This document shows positions 49,741 to 58,835 of a DNA stretch of 64,000 bases, one piece after another. The notes beneath the pieces were generated by a model. The model saw only the letters and a list, made by a program, of their open reading frames with translations, did not search any database and was not told the origin of the DNA. Every line of letters begins with the position of its first letter. Position 1 is the first letter of the stretch. The stretch comes from Janthinobacterium sp051380735 (GTDB taxonomy: Bacteria; Pseudomonadota; Gammaproteobacteria; Burkholderiales; Burkholderiaceae_D): positions 1 through 64,000 of the forward strand of contig NZ_JBNYXQ010000011.1 of assembly GCF_051380735.1 (NCBI RefSeq). The letters are read 5' to 3'. The translations under genes and the position numbers were made by a program.

Positions 49741-50988
49741 TTACACTACCTTGCGTTCGCGCAAGCCGGTGATTTCTGCTTCATCCAATCCCAGCCACTG
49801 TCCCAGCACCTCGTCCGTATGCTGCCCCAGCAACGGTGGCGGCAAGCGGTATTGCACCGGCGAGGCAGACAAGCGTACCGGATTGGCCACCAGCGCCACG
49901 GTGCCCGCCGTCGGGTGCGCCATCTCCACTTTCAGGCCACGCGCCACCACTTGCGGGTCGGCAAAAACCTGGTCGATGCGGTTGACGGGGCCGCACGGCA
50001 CGGCCGCCAGCTCGAACGCCGTGATCCACTCGTCGGTGGTGCGCATGACAGTCGCCTGGCGCAGCAGCGGGATCAATATCGCCCGGTGTGCCACGCGCTG
50101 CGGATTGGTGGCAAAACGTTCGTCCTGCGCCCATTCCGGATGGCCGGCAATCGTGCAGAAGCGCGCGAACTGGCCGTCGTTGCCGATCGCCAGGATCATG
50201 TCGCCATCGGCGGTCGGGAAATCCTGGTAGGGCACGATATTCGGATGCGCATTGCCCATGCGCTGCGGCACTTTTCCCCCGCACAGATAGTTGGCGGCCT
50301 GGTTGCCCAGCGCCGCCACCTGCACGTCGAGCAGGGCCAGGTCGATATGCTGGCCCAGGCCGGAGCGCGTCCGTTCTGCCAGCGCCGCCTGCACGGCGAT
50401 GGTGGCGTACAGTCCCGTCATGATATCGGTTTGCGCGACGCCCACTTTTTGCGGACCGCCGCCCGGCTCGCCATCGGGCACGCCGGTAATGCTCATCAGC
50501 CCGCCCATGCCCTGGATCAAAAAGTCGTAGCCGGCGCGCGCCGCATATGGCCCGTCCTGGCCAAAGCCGGTGATCGAGCAATACACCAGGCGCGGATTGA
50601 GCGCCAGCAGGCTGGCCGCATCGAGCCCGTAGCGCTTCAGGCCACCGAGCTTGAAGTTTTCCAGCAGCACATCGGCTTGCAGCGCCAGCTGGCGCACCAG
50701 CGCCTGGCCTTCGGGCGCGGCCAGGTCGATGCACAGCGAGCGTTTGTTGCGGTTGGCGCACTGGAAGTAAGCAGCTTCAAACGTATCGTGCCCGTCTTCG
50801 TCTTTCAGGTAGGGCGGACCCCACGAGCGGGTATCGTCGCCACGGCCCGGTTGCTCGACCTTGACCACGTCGGCGCCCAGATCGGCCAGCAGTTGCCCGG
50901 CCCACGGCCCGGCCAGCACGCGCGACAGGTCCAGCACGCGCAAGCCCGTCAACGGCGCCGGCCGCAAGGTGGAAGCAATCGCGTCCAT
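49741..50988 (-). CDS. CaiB/BaiF-type CoA-transferase, likely glutarate-specific
   Basis: A 415-residue family III CoA-transferase. It has LRVLDLSRVLAGPWAGQLLADLGADVVKVE near the start, GYDFLIQGMGGLMSITG and the catalytic Asp188 in VAQTDIMTGLYAT. Its ATG overlaps the stop of the glutaryl-CoA dehydrogenase gene upstream, which points to succinyl-CoA:glutarate CoA-transferase, activating glutarate for that enzyme. The substrate is inferred from pairing only. Confidence 0.85.
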   Translation of the reverse strand: MDAIASTLRPAPLTGLRVLDLSRVLAGPWAGQLLADLGADVVKVEQPGRGDDTRSWGPPYLKDEDGHDTFEAAYFQCANRNKRSLCIDLAAPEGQALVRQLALQADVLLENFKLGGLKRYGLDAASLLALNPRLVYCSITGFGQDGPYAARAGYDFLIQGMGGLMSITGVPDGEPGGGPQKVGVAQTDIMTGLYATIAVQAALAERTRSGLGQHIDLALLDVQVAALGNQAANYLCGGKVPQRMGNAHPNIVPYQDFPTADGDMILAIGNDGQFARFCTIAGHPEWAQDERFATNPQRVAHRAILIPLLRQATVMRTTDEWITAFELAAVPCGPVNRIDQVFADPQVVARGLKVEMAHPTAGTVALVANPVRLSASPVQYRLPPPLLGQHTDEVLGQWLGLDEAEITGLRERKVV

Positions 50989-52169
50989 CAGTTGCTGAAG
51001 GCGGCGATGCCGGTAATCGCGCGGCCGATAATCAGCGCGTGCACATCGTGCGTGCCTTCATAGGTATTGACCACTTCCAGGTTGACCAGGTGGCGGATCA
51101 CGCCGAACTCGTCGGAAATACCATTGCCGCCCATCATGTCGCGCGCCATGCGGGCGATATCGAGTGCCTTGCCGCAGCTGTTGCGTTTCATGATCGAAGT
51201 GATTTCCACCGCAGCCGAACCTTCGTCCTTCATGCGGCCCAGGCGCAGGCAGCCTTGCAGGCCCATGGTGATTTCGGTCAGCATGTCGGCCAATTTCTTT
51301 TGCACCAGCTGGTTGGCGGCCAGCGGGCGGCCGAACTGCTTGCGGTCCATGGTGTACTGGCGTGCTTTCAGGTAGCAGTCTTCGGCCGCGCCCAGCGCGC
51401 CCCAGGCGATGCCGTAGCGGGCACTGTTGAGGCAGGTGAACGGGCCTTTCAGGCCGCGCACGTCGGGAAACGCGTTTTCTTCGGGGCAGAACACTTCGTC
51501 CATCACGATTTCGCCGGTAATGCTGGTGCGCAGGCCGACCTTGCCGTGAATCTCGGGCGCCGACAGGCCTTTCCAGCCTTTTTCCAGCACGAAACCGCGG
51601 ATCGCGCCCTCGTCGTCCTTGGCCCAGACCACGAACACATCGGCGATCGGGCTGTTGGTGATCCACATCTTGGCGCCCGACAGGCTGTAGCCGCCCGGCA
51701 CCTTGCGTGCGCGCGTGACCATGCTGCCCGGGTCGGAGCCATGGTCCGGCTCGGTCAAGCCAAAGCAGCCGATGAGTTCGCCCGTGGCCAGTTTCGGCAG
51801 GTACTTCTGTTTGGTTTCTTCGTTGCCGAAGGCATTGATCGGCACCATCACCAAGGATGATTGCACGCTCATCATCGAGCGGTAGCCCGAATCGATGCGT
51901 TCGACCTCGCGCGCGGCCAGGCCGTAGCACACATAGTTCAGGCCGGCGCCGCCGTATTGTTCGGGTATCGTCGAGCCCAGCAGGCCCAGTGCGCCCATCT
52001 CGCGGAAGATGGCGGTGTCGGTGCGGCCATGGCGGAACGATTCGAGCACGCGCGGCGCCAGGCTGCCCTGGCAATAGTCGCGCGCCGCTTCCAGCACGGC
52101 GCGTTCTTCGCCCGTCAGTTGTTCGTCCAGCAGCAGGGGGGAATGGTAGTCGAATACGTTTTTGCTCAT
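50988..52169 (-). CDS. gcdH: Glutaryl-CoA dehydrogenase
   Basis: GcdH oxidises and decarboxylates glutaryl-CoA to crotonyl-CoA in lysine, tryptophan and glutarate breakdown. The 393-residue FAD enzyme has GSTIPEQYGGAGLNYV, CFGLTEPDHGSDPGSM, KMWITNSPIADVFVVWAK and the catalytic Glu in TYEGTHDVHALIIGRAITG, the GcdH-specific context. ATG 52169 is used with GAGG upstream. A LysR gene starts divergently 167 bases away and a palindrome lies between. Confidence 0.93.
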   Translation of the reverse strand: MSKNVFDYHSPLLLDEQLTGEERAVLEAARDYCQGSLAPRVLESFRHGRTDTAIFREMGALGLLGSTIPEQYGGAGLNYVCYGLAAREVERIDSGYRSMMSVQSSLVMVPINAFGNEETKQKYLPKLATGELIGCFGLTEPDHGSDPGSMVTRARKVPGGYSLSGAKMWITNSPIADVFVVWAKDDEGAIRGFVLEKGWKGLSAPEIHGKVGLRTSITGEIVMDEVFCPEENAFPDVRGLKGPFTCLNSARYGIAWGALGAAEDCYLKARQYTMDRKQFGRPLAANQLVQKKLADMLTEITMGLQGCLRLGRMKDEGSAAVEITSIMKRNSCGKALDIARMARDMMGGNGISDEFGVIRHLVNLEVVNTYEGTHDVHALIIGRAITGIAAFSN

Positions 52170-52276
52170 CACAGGCCTCGCAGGTGAGCGCCAGGCGAGT
52201 AACGGCCGGCGCAAGATTGAATGGGACTCATGGTAGGTTTTAGTCTCGCCTTGCGCAAACGATTTTTATGCACCCA

Positions 52277-52297
52277 GATATGCGTGGCAAGCATATC
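52277..52297. promoter_or_regulatory. LysR-type operator between gcdH and its regulator
   Basis: GATATGC (52277-52283) and GCATATC (52291-52297) are perfect inverted arms with seven bases between, containing the T-N11-A pattern typical of LysR boxes. It lies about 40 bases before the LysR ATG and 110 bases from gcdH, well placed for dual control. Confidence 0.6.
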
Positions 52298-52335
52298 TTG
52301 CGGCATACTGGGGTTTTTAATCTCCAGGCCGCTCC

Positions 52336-53226
52336 ATGTCCCGCAAAATCCCCATGCTGCAAGCGCTCAATTGCTTTGAAGCAGCGGCGCGCCATCAAAG
52401 CTATACCCATGCATCGCGCGAACTGTCGCTTACGCAAAGCGCGGTGTCGCGGCAGATTGCATCGCTGGAAAGTTTTCTCGGCGTGCAACTGTTCCAGCGT
52501 ACGCGCCATGGGGTGGTGCTCACAAGCGCCGGCGCGTCCTATGCGCGCCAGATCGCCGCCCGCCTCGATGGCCTGGAGCGCGACACGTTAGATACCATGG
52601 CACGCCAGGGCGGCGGCGCCTTGCAACTGGCTTCCGTGCCGACATTTGCCACGCGCTGGCTGATGCCGCGCCTGGCCGGCCTGGCGGCGCAGCAGCCCGA
52701 GATCGTGGTGCATATCGATGCCTATACAAAGCCGTTCATGTTTGCCGATACGGAATACGACGGCGCGCTGTATGCGGGCACGCCAGAGCAGCTGGGGCGC
52801 TGGCCCGGCACGCGTGCCACCTTGCTGATGCATGAAGAGATCGTACCCGTCGCCAGTCCGCGCCTGCTGGCTGCGCGCAGCAGCTGGCAACCGCAGCATC
52901 TGCTCGAGCTGACCTTGTTACAGCAAAGCACGCGCCCGGGCGCCTGGCGCCAGTGGTACGACGCCATGCAGGTAGAGGGAGAAGCAAGGTATGGCGCGCG
53001 CTATGAACTGTTTTCCATGCTGGCCATGGCGGCCGTGCAGGGCCAGGGCGTGGCGCTGCTGCCGCGCATGCTGGTTGAAACAGAGCTGGCGCGCGGCGAA
53101 TTGCAGGTAGTGTGCGAGCGCCCACTGCGCGGCCAGCGTGCCTATTATTTGATCACGCCCGAAGCGGCACATGAAAAAATTGCCATGCAGCAGTTCCGTG
53201 CATGGCTCCAGGCCGAGGCCGCTTAG
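52336..53226 (+). CDS. LysR-family regulator, GcvA-like (probable GcdR)
   Basis: A 296-residue LysR regulator. The winged helix (about residues 6-65) reads LNCFEAAARHQSYTHASREL then LTQSAVSRQIASLE, the GcvA-like pattern, and the effector domain begins near 92. It is divergent from the glutaryl-CoA operon, the same arrangement as Burkholderiales GcdR, which activates gcdH. The effector is probably glutarate or a glutaryl derivative (inference). Its stop overlaps the end of the convergent VOC gene by four bases. Confidence 0.88.
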   Translation: MSRKIPMLQALNCFEAAARHQSYTHASRELSLTQSAVSRQIASLESFLGVQLFQRTRHGVVLTSAGASYARQIAARLDGLERDTLDTMARQGGGALQLASVPTFATRWLMPRLAGLAAQQPEIVVHIDAYTKPFMFADTEYDGALYAGTPEQLGRWPGTRATLLMHEEIVPVASPRLLAARSSWQPQHLLELTLLQQSTRPGAWRQWYDAMQVEGEARYGARYELFSMLAMAAVQGQGVALLPRMLVETELARGELQVVCERPLRGQRAYYLITPEAAHEKIAMQQFRAWLQAEAA

Positions 53227-53588
53227 ATTACCTTGCCGATGTCGAAATGCGGGTTGTCGATCAGTCCGATCTGGTTGCCGAACGGGTCCAGCAGCTCCAC
53301 CGTGCGGATGCCGTCGCCAACGTCTGTCAAGGGATGGTGGACGGTGGCGCCCAAGCCCACCAGGCGTTCGACTTCCTGCTCGATGCCCTCGACACCCCAG
53401 TAAGTGACGCTGCCCTGGGTGCCTGGCTGGCCGTCCGGCAGCAGGCCCAGTTCGAAGCCGCCGATATTGAAACCGACGTAGAACGGCTGGTCGAAATACG
53501 GCTTGGTGTTGAACGCCTGGCTGTACCAGGCTTTGCCTTTCGCCAGGTCGGGAACGGGGTAGGTCACGGTGCGCAAACCCTTGATCAT
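53223..53588 (-). CDS. VOC-family (glyoxalase-like) protein
   Basis: A 121-residue vicinal-oxygen-chelate protein with two beta-alpha-beta-beta-beta units: RTVTYPVPDLAKGKAWYSQAF at the front and TVELLDPFGNQIGLIDNPHF at the end. The classical His/Glu metal ligands are not obvious at the first site, so it may bind a ligand without catalysis. AGGAG precedes the ATG. Substrate unknown. Confidence 0.85.
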   Translation of the reverse strand: MIKGLRTVTYPVPDLAKGKAWYSQAFNTKPYFDQPFYVGFNIGGFELGLLPDGQPGTQGSVTYWGVEGIEQEVERLVGLGATVHHPLTDVGDGIRTVELLDPFGNQIGLIDNPHFDIGKVI

Positions 53589-53664
53589 GTGTTGCTCCTG
53601 TCATGTTGAGTGAATGGCGCCAGCATGCCACGTTCGCCGGTGCCGTGATTGTAAAAATGGAAGA

Positions 53665-54426
53665 TCATCGCCGCTGAGCCAGCCATGCTTCGGGCGAAGC
53701 GTGCGCAAAGTCCTGGAAATCATGGATCAGGTGCGACTGGTCAAAATAACCATATTGTAGCGCCACCTGGGCCCAGTCGGCCTGCGCCGGAAGTGTCTTG
53801 AGCGCGTTGTTGACGGCGCGAAAGCGGCTAATGCGGGCAAACAGCTTGGGGCCGATGCCCACCTGCTGGCGAAACTGTAGCGCCAGGTGCTGGCGCGACA
53901 CATTCAACTGCGCCGCCAGTTGCTCGATGCGCAGGCCACCCCGGGCGTTGTCAATCAGCGCGACCGCGTGCAGCGCCAGGCCGGAGGCGGCAGGCAGAGG
54001 GTTTTTGCGCAGGCGCAGCAGCAAAAAGTCTTGCAGGATATGCATGCGTTGCGCATCCGACAAGGGCTGCGTCCACAGCGCATCGCCAAGGTGCGCCGCC
54101 AGTTCACGGCCCCACAGCTGCCGCAGGTCGGTGCGTCCATCGTTCAGCTCACACAAAGGCAGCTGGAAAAAGCGCGCCGCCGCACCGGGCTTGAAGCGGG
54201 CCGCTACCGTCTGCACCAGGCCCTGGCTGACAACCTGGATCGGCGCGGTCATCATGCCGACGGCAAAGCTGGCGTCCTGCTGGTCCTGGCACAGGATGTC
54301 GATGCAGTTGTCGGGCAACACCTGGTGCGCCAGCGGCGTGGCACCAGCCTGCACGCGGCAGGTCCAGACGCAGTCCAGCCAGGGCCGCAGGGCGACGACG
54401 GGAGGTGTTTCCTGGTAGACGAACAT
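53665..54426 (-). CDS. AraC-family transcriptional regulator
   Basis: A 253-residue regulator. The N-terminal part (about 1-130) resembles the DUF6597 sensor domain: MFVYQETPPVVALRPWLDCVW, then VLPDNCIDILC and RFKPGAAARFFQLPL. The C-terminal double helix-turn-helix (about 155-250) has LRIEQLAAQLNVSRQHLALQF and WAQVALQYGYFDQSHLIHDF. It lies between the VOC gene and the leuS operon, both facing away or unrelated, so its target is unclear; the VOC gene is a candidate. Confidence 0.87.
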   Translation of the reverse strand: MFVYQETPPVVALRPWLDCVWTCRVQAGATPLAHQVLPDNCIDILCQDQQDASFAVGMMTAPIQVVSQGLVQTVAARFKPGAAARFFQLPLCELNDGRTDLRQLWGRELAAHLGDALWTQPLSDAQRMHILQDFLLLRLRKNPLPAASGLALHAVALIDNARGGLRIEQLAAQLNVSRQHLALQFRQQVGIGPKLFARISRFRAVNNALKTLPAQADWAQVALQYGYFDQSHLIHDFQDFAHASPEAWLAQRR

Positions 54427-54510
54427 GGCTGGCGTAAAGTCAGAAGAAAGATTGCTGCATATTACACACCATAAATCTGCGCCAGCAAAAATATGCGCGG
54501 CGACAACCAG

Positions 54511-54516
54511 TATAAT
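54511..54516 (+). promoter_or_regulatory. Candidate -10 of the leuS operon
   Basis: A perfect TATAAT lies 34 bases before the leuS ATG. No good -35 is visible at the right distance, so this is a suggestion rather than a firm promoter. Confidence 0.4.
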
Positions 54517-54549
54517 GCTCGGTTCATATCCACTAATTGGTCGCACATC

Positions 54550-57189
54550 ATGCAAGATAAATATAGTCCCGCCGACGTCGAACAAGCCGCCCAATCGCAC
54601 TGGAAGGCTATCGAGGCCTACAAGGCCGTCGAACACGACCCGCGTTTCCCGAAAGGCAAGTACTACGCTTGCTCGATGCTGCCTTACCCTTCGGGCAAGC
54701 TGCACATGGGCCACGTGCGCAACTATACGATCAATGACGTGATGTACCGCTACCTGCGCATGAACGGCTACAACGTGCTGATGCCGATGGGCTGGGATGC
54801 GTTCGGCATGCCGGCCGAAAACGCGGCCATGGCCAATAACGTGCCGCCGGCGCAGTGGACCTATTCGAACATCGTGCACATGAAGCAGCAGATGGAATCG
54901 ATGGGCCTGGCGATCGACTGGTCGCGCGAAATGACCGCCTGCAAGCCTGAATACTACAAATGGAACCAGTGGATGTTCCTGAAGATGCTGGAAAAAGGCA
55001 TCATCTACCAGAAGACCGGCACCGTGAACTGGGACCCGATCGACCAGACCGTGCTGGCCAACGAGCAGGTGATCGACGGCCGCGGCTGGCGCTCGGGCGC
55101 GCTGATCGAAAAGCGCGAAATTCCGATGTATTACGCGCGCATTACCGACTACGCCGATGAATTGCTGGCGTACGTCGACGACAAGCTGCCTGGCTGGCCC
55201 GAGCGCGTGCGCACCATGCAGACCAACTGGATCGGCAAGTCGACCGGCGTGCGCTTCGCTTTCCCGCACCAGATCAAGGATGCTGCCGGCCAGCTGATCG
55301 GCGACGGCAAGCTGTATGTATTTACCACGCGTGCCGACACCATCATGGGCGTGACCTTCTGCGCCGTGGCCGCCGAGCACCCGCTGGCGATCCACGCCGC
55401 GCAAAGCAACCCCGAGCTGGCTGCCTTCAACGCCGAATGCAAGCTCGGTTCCGTGATCGAAGCGGACATGGCCACCATGGAGAAGAAAGGCATGCCGACC
55501 GGCCTCTACGTCACCCATCCGTTGACGGGCGCGCAAGTCGAAGTATGGGTCGGCAATTACGTGCTGCTCACCTACGGCGACGGCGCCGTGATGGGCGTGC
55601 CGGCGCACGATGAACGCGATTTCGGCTTTGCCAAAAAATATGACCTGCCGATCAAACAGGTGATCGACGTCAAGGGCCAGGAGTTTTCGACCGGCGCATG
55701 GCAGGAATCGTACGGCAGCAAGGAAGGCGTATGCATCGCCTCGGGCAAGTACGACGGCCTGGACTTTGCTGCTGCCGTCGATGCGGTGGCAGCCGACCTG
55801 GAGGCGCTGGGCCTGGGCGAAAAGAAAACCACCTTCCGCCTGCGCGACTGGGGCATTTCACGCCAGCGCTACTGGGGCACGCCGATCCCGATGATTCACT
55901 GTGCCGATTGCGGCGTGGTGCCGGTGCCGGAAAAAGACCTGCCGGTGGTGCTGCCGGAAGACTGCGTGCCGGACGGCACCGGCAATCCGCTCAACAAATA
56001 TGAAGCGTTTTTGCAGTGCGACTGCCCGCAGTGCGGCAAGCCCGCACGCCGCGAAACCGACACCATGGATACCTTTGTCGATTCGTCGTGGTACTACATG
56101 CGCTATACCTCGCCAGGCTCGAACGACGCCATGGTCGATGCGCGCAATGACTACTGGATGCCGATGGACCAGTATATCGGCGGTATCGAACACGCCGTGT
56201 TGCACCTGCTGTATGCACGCTTCTGGACGAAGATCATGCGCGACTTCGGCCTGGTCAAGTTCGACGAGCCGTTTGTGAACCTGCTGACGCAGGGCATGGT
56301 GCTGAACGAAACCTATTACCGCGAAGACGCGGCCGGCAAGAAGACCTGGTTCAACCCGGCCGACATCAGCTTGAGCCTGGACGACAAGGGCCGCCCGCAA
56401 GCAGCGACCCTGGTGGCCGATGGCGCACCGGTGGAAATCGGCGGCACGGAAAAAATGTCGAAGTCGAAGAACAACGGCATCGATCCGCAAGCGCAGATTG
56501 AGCAGTACGGCGCCGATACGGCCCGTTTGTTCACCATGTTCGCTTCGCCGCCGGAACAGACGCTGGAATGGTCGGGCAGCGGCGTCGAGGGCGCCAACCG
56601 CTTCCTGCGCCGTGTATGGAATTTCGGCTACGCGCAGTCGGCGACGATTCAATCCGCACTGGCGGGTGGCGCAGCGCCGGCCACCGGTGACGCGCAGAAA
56701 AACCTGCGCCGCGAACTGCACAAGATCCTGCAGCAGGCCGATTACGACCTGAAACGCATCCAGTACAACACCGTGGTGTCGGCCTGCATGAAGATGCTCA
56801 ACACGCTGGAATCGGCCAAGCTCGACGACAGCGCCCAGTCGAAGGCGCTGATCGCAGAAGGTTATTCGATCTTCCTGCGTCTGCTGAACCCTGTCGCGCC
56901 GCATATCACCCATGTCCTGTGGCAGGAGCTGGGCTACGCCGGCGTGCATGGCGACCTGCTCAACGCCGAATGGCCGCAGGTCGATCCGCAGGCGCTGGTG
57001 CAGTCCGAGATCGAAATGATGATACAGGTGAACGGCAAGCTGCGCGGCTCGATCACGGTGGCCAAGGACGCGGACAAGGCCAGCATCGAGGCGCAGGCGC
57101 TGGCCTGCGAGAGCGTGCAGAAGTACATCGAAACCACGCCGAAGAAAATCATCGTCGTGCCAGGCAAGTTAATCAGCATTGTGGTGTAA
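54550..57189 (+). CDS. leuS: Leucyl-tRNA synthetase
   Basis: LeuRS charges tRNA-Leu and edits mischarged products. The 879-residue class I enzyme has the HIGH motif as HMGH (52-55) in PYPSGKLHMGHVRNYT, the KMSKS motif at 635-639 (GGTEKMSKSKNNG), the editing CP1 domain (about 225-420, TTRADTIMGVTF and HDERDFGFA) and a C-terminal domain. It starts the conserved leuS-lptE-holA cluster, lptE following after four bases. Confidence 0.97.
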   Translation: MQDKYSPADVEQAAQSHWKAIEAYKAVEHDPRFPKGKYYACSMLPYPSGKLHMGHVRNYTINDVMYRYLRMNGYNVLMPMGWDAFGMPAENAAMANNVPPAQWTYSNIVHMKQQMESMGLAIDWSREMTACKPEYYKWNQWMFLKMLEKGIIYQKTGTVNWDPIDQTVLANEQVIDGRGWRSGALIEKREIPMYYARITDYADELLAYVDDKLPGWPERVRTMQTNWIGKSTGVRFAFPHQIKDAAGQLIGDGKLYVFTTRADTIMGVTFCAVAAEHPLAIHAAQSNPELAAFNAECKLGSVIEADMATMEKKGMPTGLYVTHPLTGAQVEVWVGNYVLLTYGDGAVMGVPAHDERDFGFAKKYDLPIKQVIDVKGQEFSTGAWQESYGSKEGVCIASGKYDGLDFAAAVDAVAADLEALGLGEKKTTFRLRDWGISRQRYWGTPIPMIHCADCGVVPVPEKDLPVVLPEDCVPDGTGNPLNKYEAFLQCDCPQCGKPARRETDTMDTFVDSSWYYMRYTSPGSNDAMVDARNDYWMPMDQYIGGIEHAVLHLLYARFWTKIMRDFGLVKFDEPFVNLLTQGMVLNETYYREDAAGKKTWFNPADISLSLDDKGRPQAATLVADGAPVEIGGTEKMSKSKNNGIDPQAQIEQYGADTARLFTMFASPPEQTLEWSGSGVEGANRFLRRVWNFGYAQSATIQSALAGGAAPATGDAQKNLRRELHKILQQADYDLKRIQYNTVVSACMKMLNTLESAKLDDSAQSKALIAEGYSIFLRLLNPVAPHITHVLWQELGYAGVHGDLLNAEWPQVDPQALVQSEIEMMIQVNGKLRGSITVAKDADKASIEAQALACESVQKYIETTPKKIIVVPGKLISIVV

Positions 57190-57193
57190 CGCT

Positions 57194-57793
57194 ATGACGA
57201 CTTCTTCTTCCGGTTTGATGACGCGTACCCGCGTCCGCGTGCGCGTCCTGTTCGCCGCGTGTCTGGTGCTGGCCCTGTCGGCCTGCGGCTTTCACTTGCG
57301 CGGCTCGAACGGCAGTTTCATGCTGCCGTTTGCGACGATGAACATCGCCTTGCCCGATTCGTCGCCGCTGGCGATCGACCTGAAGCGCTATATCCGTGCC
57401 ATCGGCAGCACGCAAATCGTCGACACCAGGGAGGCGGCCGACGCCACCCTGGAAGTGCTGGTCGACCCGGAGAAGACGCGCACCAAGACGATTCTGTCGC
57501 TCAACAGTAACGGCCGCGTGCGCGAATATCAACTTGGCTACTCGATCCAGTTCCGCGTGGTGGACAAGGCCGGCAACGTGTTGCTGGGCCTGACCACGAT
57601 TGCGCTGAACCGTCCGATTACCTTCAACGAATCGCAGGTACTGGCCAAGGAAACCGAAGAAGCGCAGCTGTACCGCGACATGCGCAACGACCTGGTGCAG
57701 CAGATCATGCGTCGCCTGGCCGCCATCAAGCCGGTGCTGCCGGCCATGTCGGTCGCGCCTGCCACACCGGTCACTCCTGCCGTGCAGCAATAA
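57194..57793 (+). CDS. lptE: LPS-assembly lipoprotein LptE
   Basis: LptE plugs the LptD barrel and is needed for LPS export. The 199-residue precursor has an Arg-rich N-terminus, a hydrophobic signal and lipobox LSAC with Cys31, followed by the LptE start GFHLRGSNG. The mature part has the YIRAIGST and YQLGYSIQFRVVDKAG strands and a Pro/Ala-rich tail. It lies between leuS and holA as in E. coli. Its partner LptD is at 23 kb. Confidence 0.94.
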   Translation: MTTSSSGLMTRTRVRVRVLFAACLVLALSACGFHLRGSNGSFMLPFATMNIALPDSSPLAIDLKRYIRAIGSTQIVDTREAADATLEVLVDPEKTRTKTILSLNSNGRVREYQLGYSIQFRVVDKAGNVLLGLTTIALNRPITFNESQVLAKETEEAQLYRDMRNDLVQQIMRRLAAIKPVLPAMSVAPATPVTPAVQQ

Positions 57794-57803
57794 GGAAGCG
57801 CTG

Positions 57804-58820
57804 ATGCAATTGCGGATAGACGCGCTCGACGCCCATGTGGCCAAGCCGCTGGCGCAGCTGTATGTGATCAGCAGCGACGAACACCTGCTGGCGCTGGAGG
57901 CGGCCGACAAGATTCGCCGCGCCGCGCGCAAGCAGGGCTATACCGAGCGCGATGTGCTGAGCGTCGAGCGCAGTTTCAAGTGGGGCGAGCTGCTGGCGGC
58001 CAACCAGGAGCTGTCGCTGTTCGGCGATAAAAAGCTGATCGAGCTGCGCATCCCCACCGGCAAGCCGGGCAAGGATGGCGGCGCGGCGCTGCAAAGCTAT
58101 GCGAAAAACCTCAGCCCCGATAACCTCACCCTGATCACCCTGCCCAAGCTGGACTGGGCCACGCAAAAGGCGGCCTGGGTCGCCAGCCTGCAGCAGGCGG
58201 CCGTCTACATCGATATACCGAACGTGGAGCGGGCGCAGTTGCCGGCCTGGATCAGCCAGCGCCTGGCCGCGCAAGGCCAAAGCGCCGAGCGCGCCAGCAT
58301 CGACTTTATCGCCGAACGGGTGGAGGGCAATTTGCTGGCGGCGCACCAGGAAATCCAGAAGCTTGGCCTGCTGCACGAAGCGGGCAAGCTGACTTACGAA
58401 CAGGTACAGGATGCGGTGCTGAACGTGGCCCGCTACGATGTGTTCAAGCTGTCCGAGGCCATGCTGGCGGGCGACCCGGCGCGCCTGGTACGCATGCTGG
58501 AAGGCTTGAAAGGCGAGGGCGAGGCGCTGCCGCTGGTGTTGTGGGCGGTGTCGGAAGAAATCCGCACGCTGTTGAAACTGAAAGCCGGGATGGCGCAGGG
58601 CAGGCCGCTGGGTGCGCTGATGAAGGAAATGCGCATCTGGGGCCCGCGCGAGCGCATGATGGAACCGGCGCTGCGGCGCGTGTCGCTGCCGGTACTGGAA
58701 AAGGCGCTGCAGGAAGCTGCGCAGGTCGACAAGATGATCAAGGGCTTGCGCGCCAAGGCACACGCGGGCGATGCCTGGGACGCCTTGCTGCAGCTGGCCT
58801 TGACGATTTGCAGAGGCTAA
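57804..58820 (+). CDS. holA: DNA polymerase III delta subunit
   Basis: HolA is part of the clamp loader and opens the beta sliding clamp. The 338-residue protein has the three-domain clamp-loader layout, with LYVISSDEHLLALEAADKIRRAARKQG at the start and LSLFGDKKLIELRIPTGKPG (clamp-contact region) near residue 70. A strong AAGGAAG ribosome site precedes the ATG. It lies in the usual leuS-lptE-holA order, and proA follows after a 15-base gap holding a palindrome. Confidence 0.94.
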   Translation: MQLRIDALDAHVAKPLAQLYVISSDEHLLALEAADKIRRAARKQGYTERDVLSVERSFKWGELLAANQELSLFGDKKLIELRIPTGKPGKDGGAALQSYAKNLSPDNLTLITLPKLDWATQKAAWVASLQQAAVYIDIPNVERAQLPAWISQRLAAQGQSAERASIDFIAERVEGNLLAAHQEIQKLGLLHEAGKLTYEQVQDAVLNVARYDVFKLSEAMLAGDPARLVRMLEGLKGEGEALPLVLWAVSEEIRTLLKLKAGMAQGRPLGALMKEMRIWGPRERMMEPALRRVSLPVLEKALQEAAQVDKMIKGLRAKAHAGDAWDALLQLALTICRG

Positions 58821-58832
58821 GGTTACGTAACC
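58821..58832. promoter_or_regulatory. Perfect palindrome before proA
   Basis: GGTTACGTAACC is a 12-bp perfect palindrome filling the gap between the holA stop and the proA start, where a ribosome site is expected. It may be an operator or a small hairpin affecting proA translation, or chance. Confidence 0.3.
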
Positions 58833-58835
58833 ACT

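Noticed and set aside
53665..55608. Extension of the AraC frame upstream into leuS
   Set aside because: The AraC family start is at 54426; the upstream part is antisense to leuS and has shadow composition.
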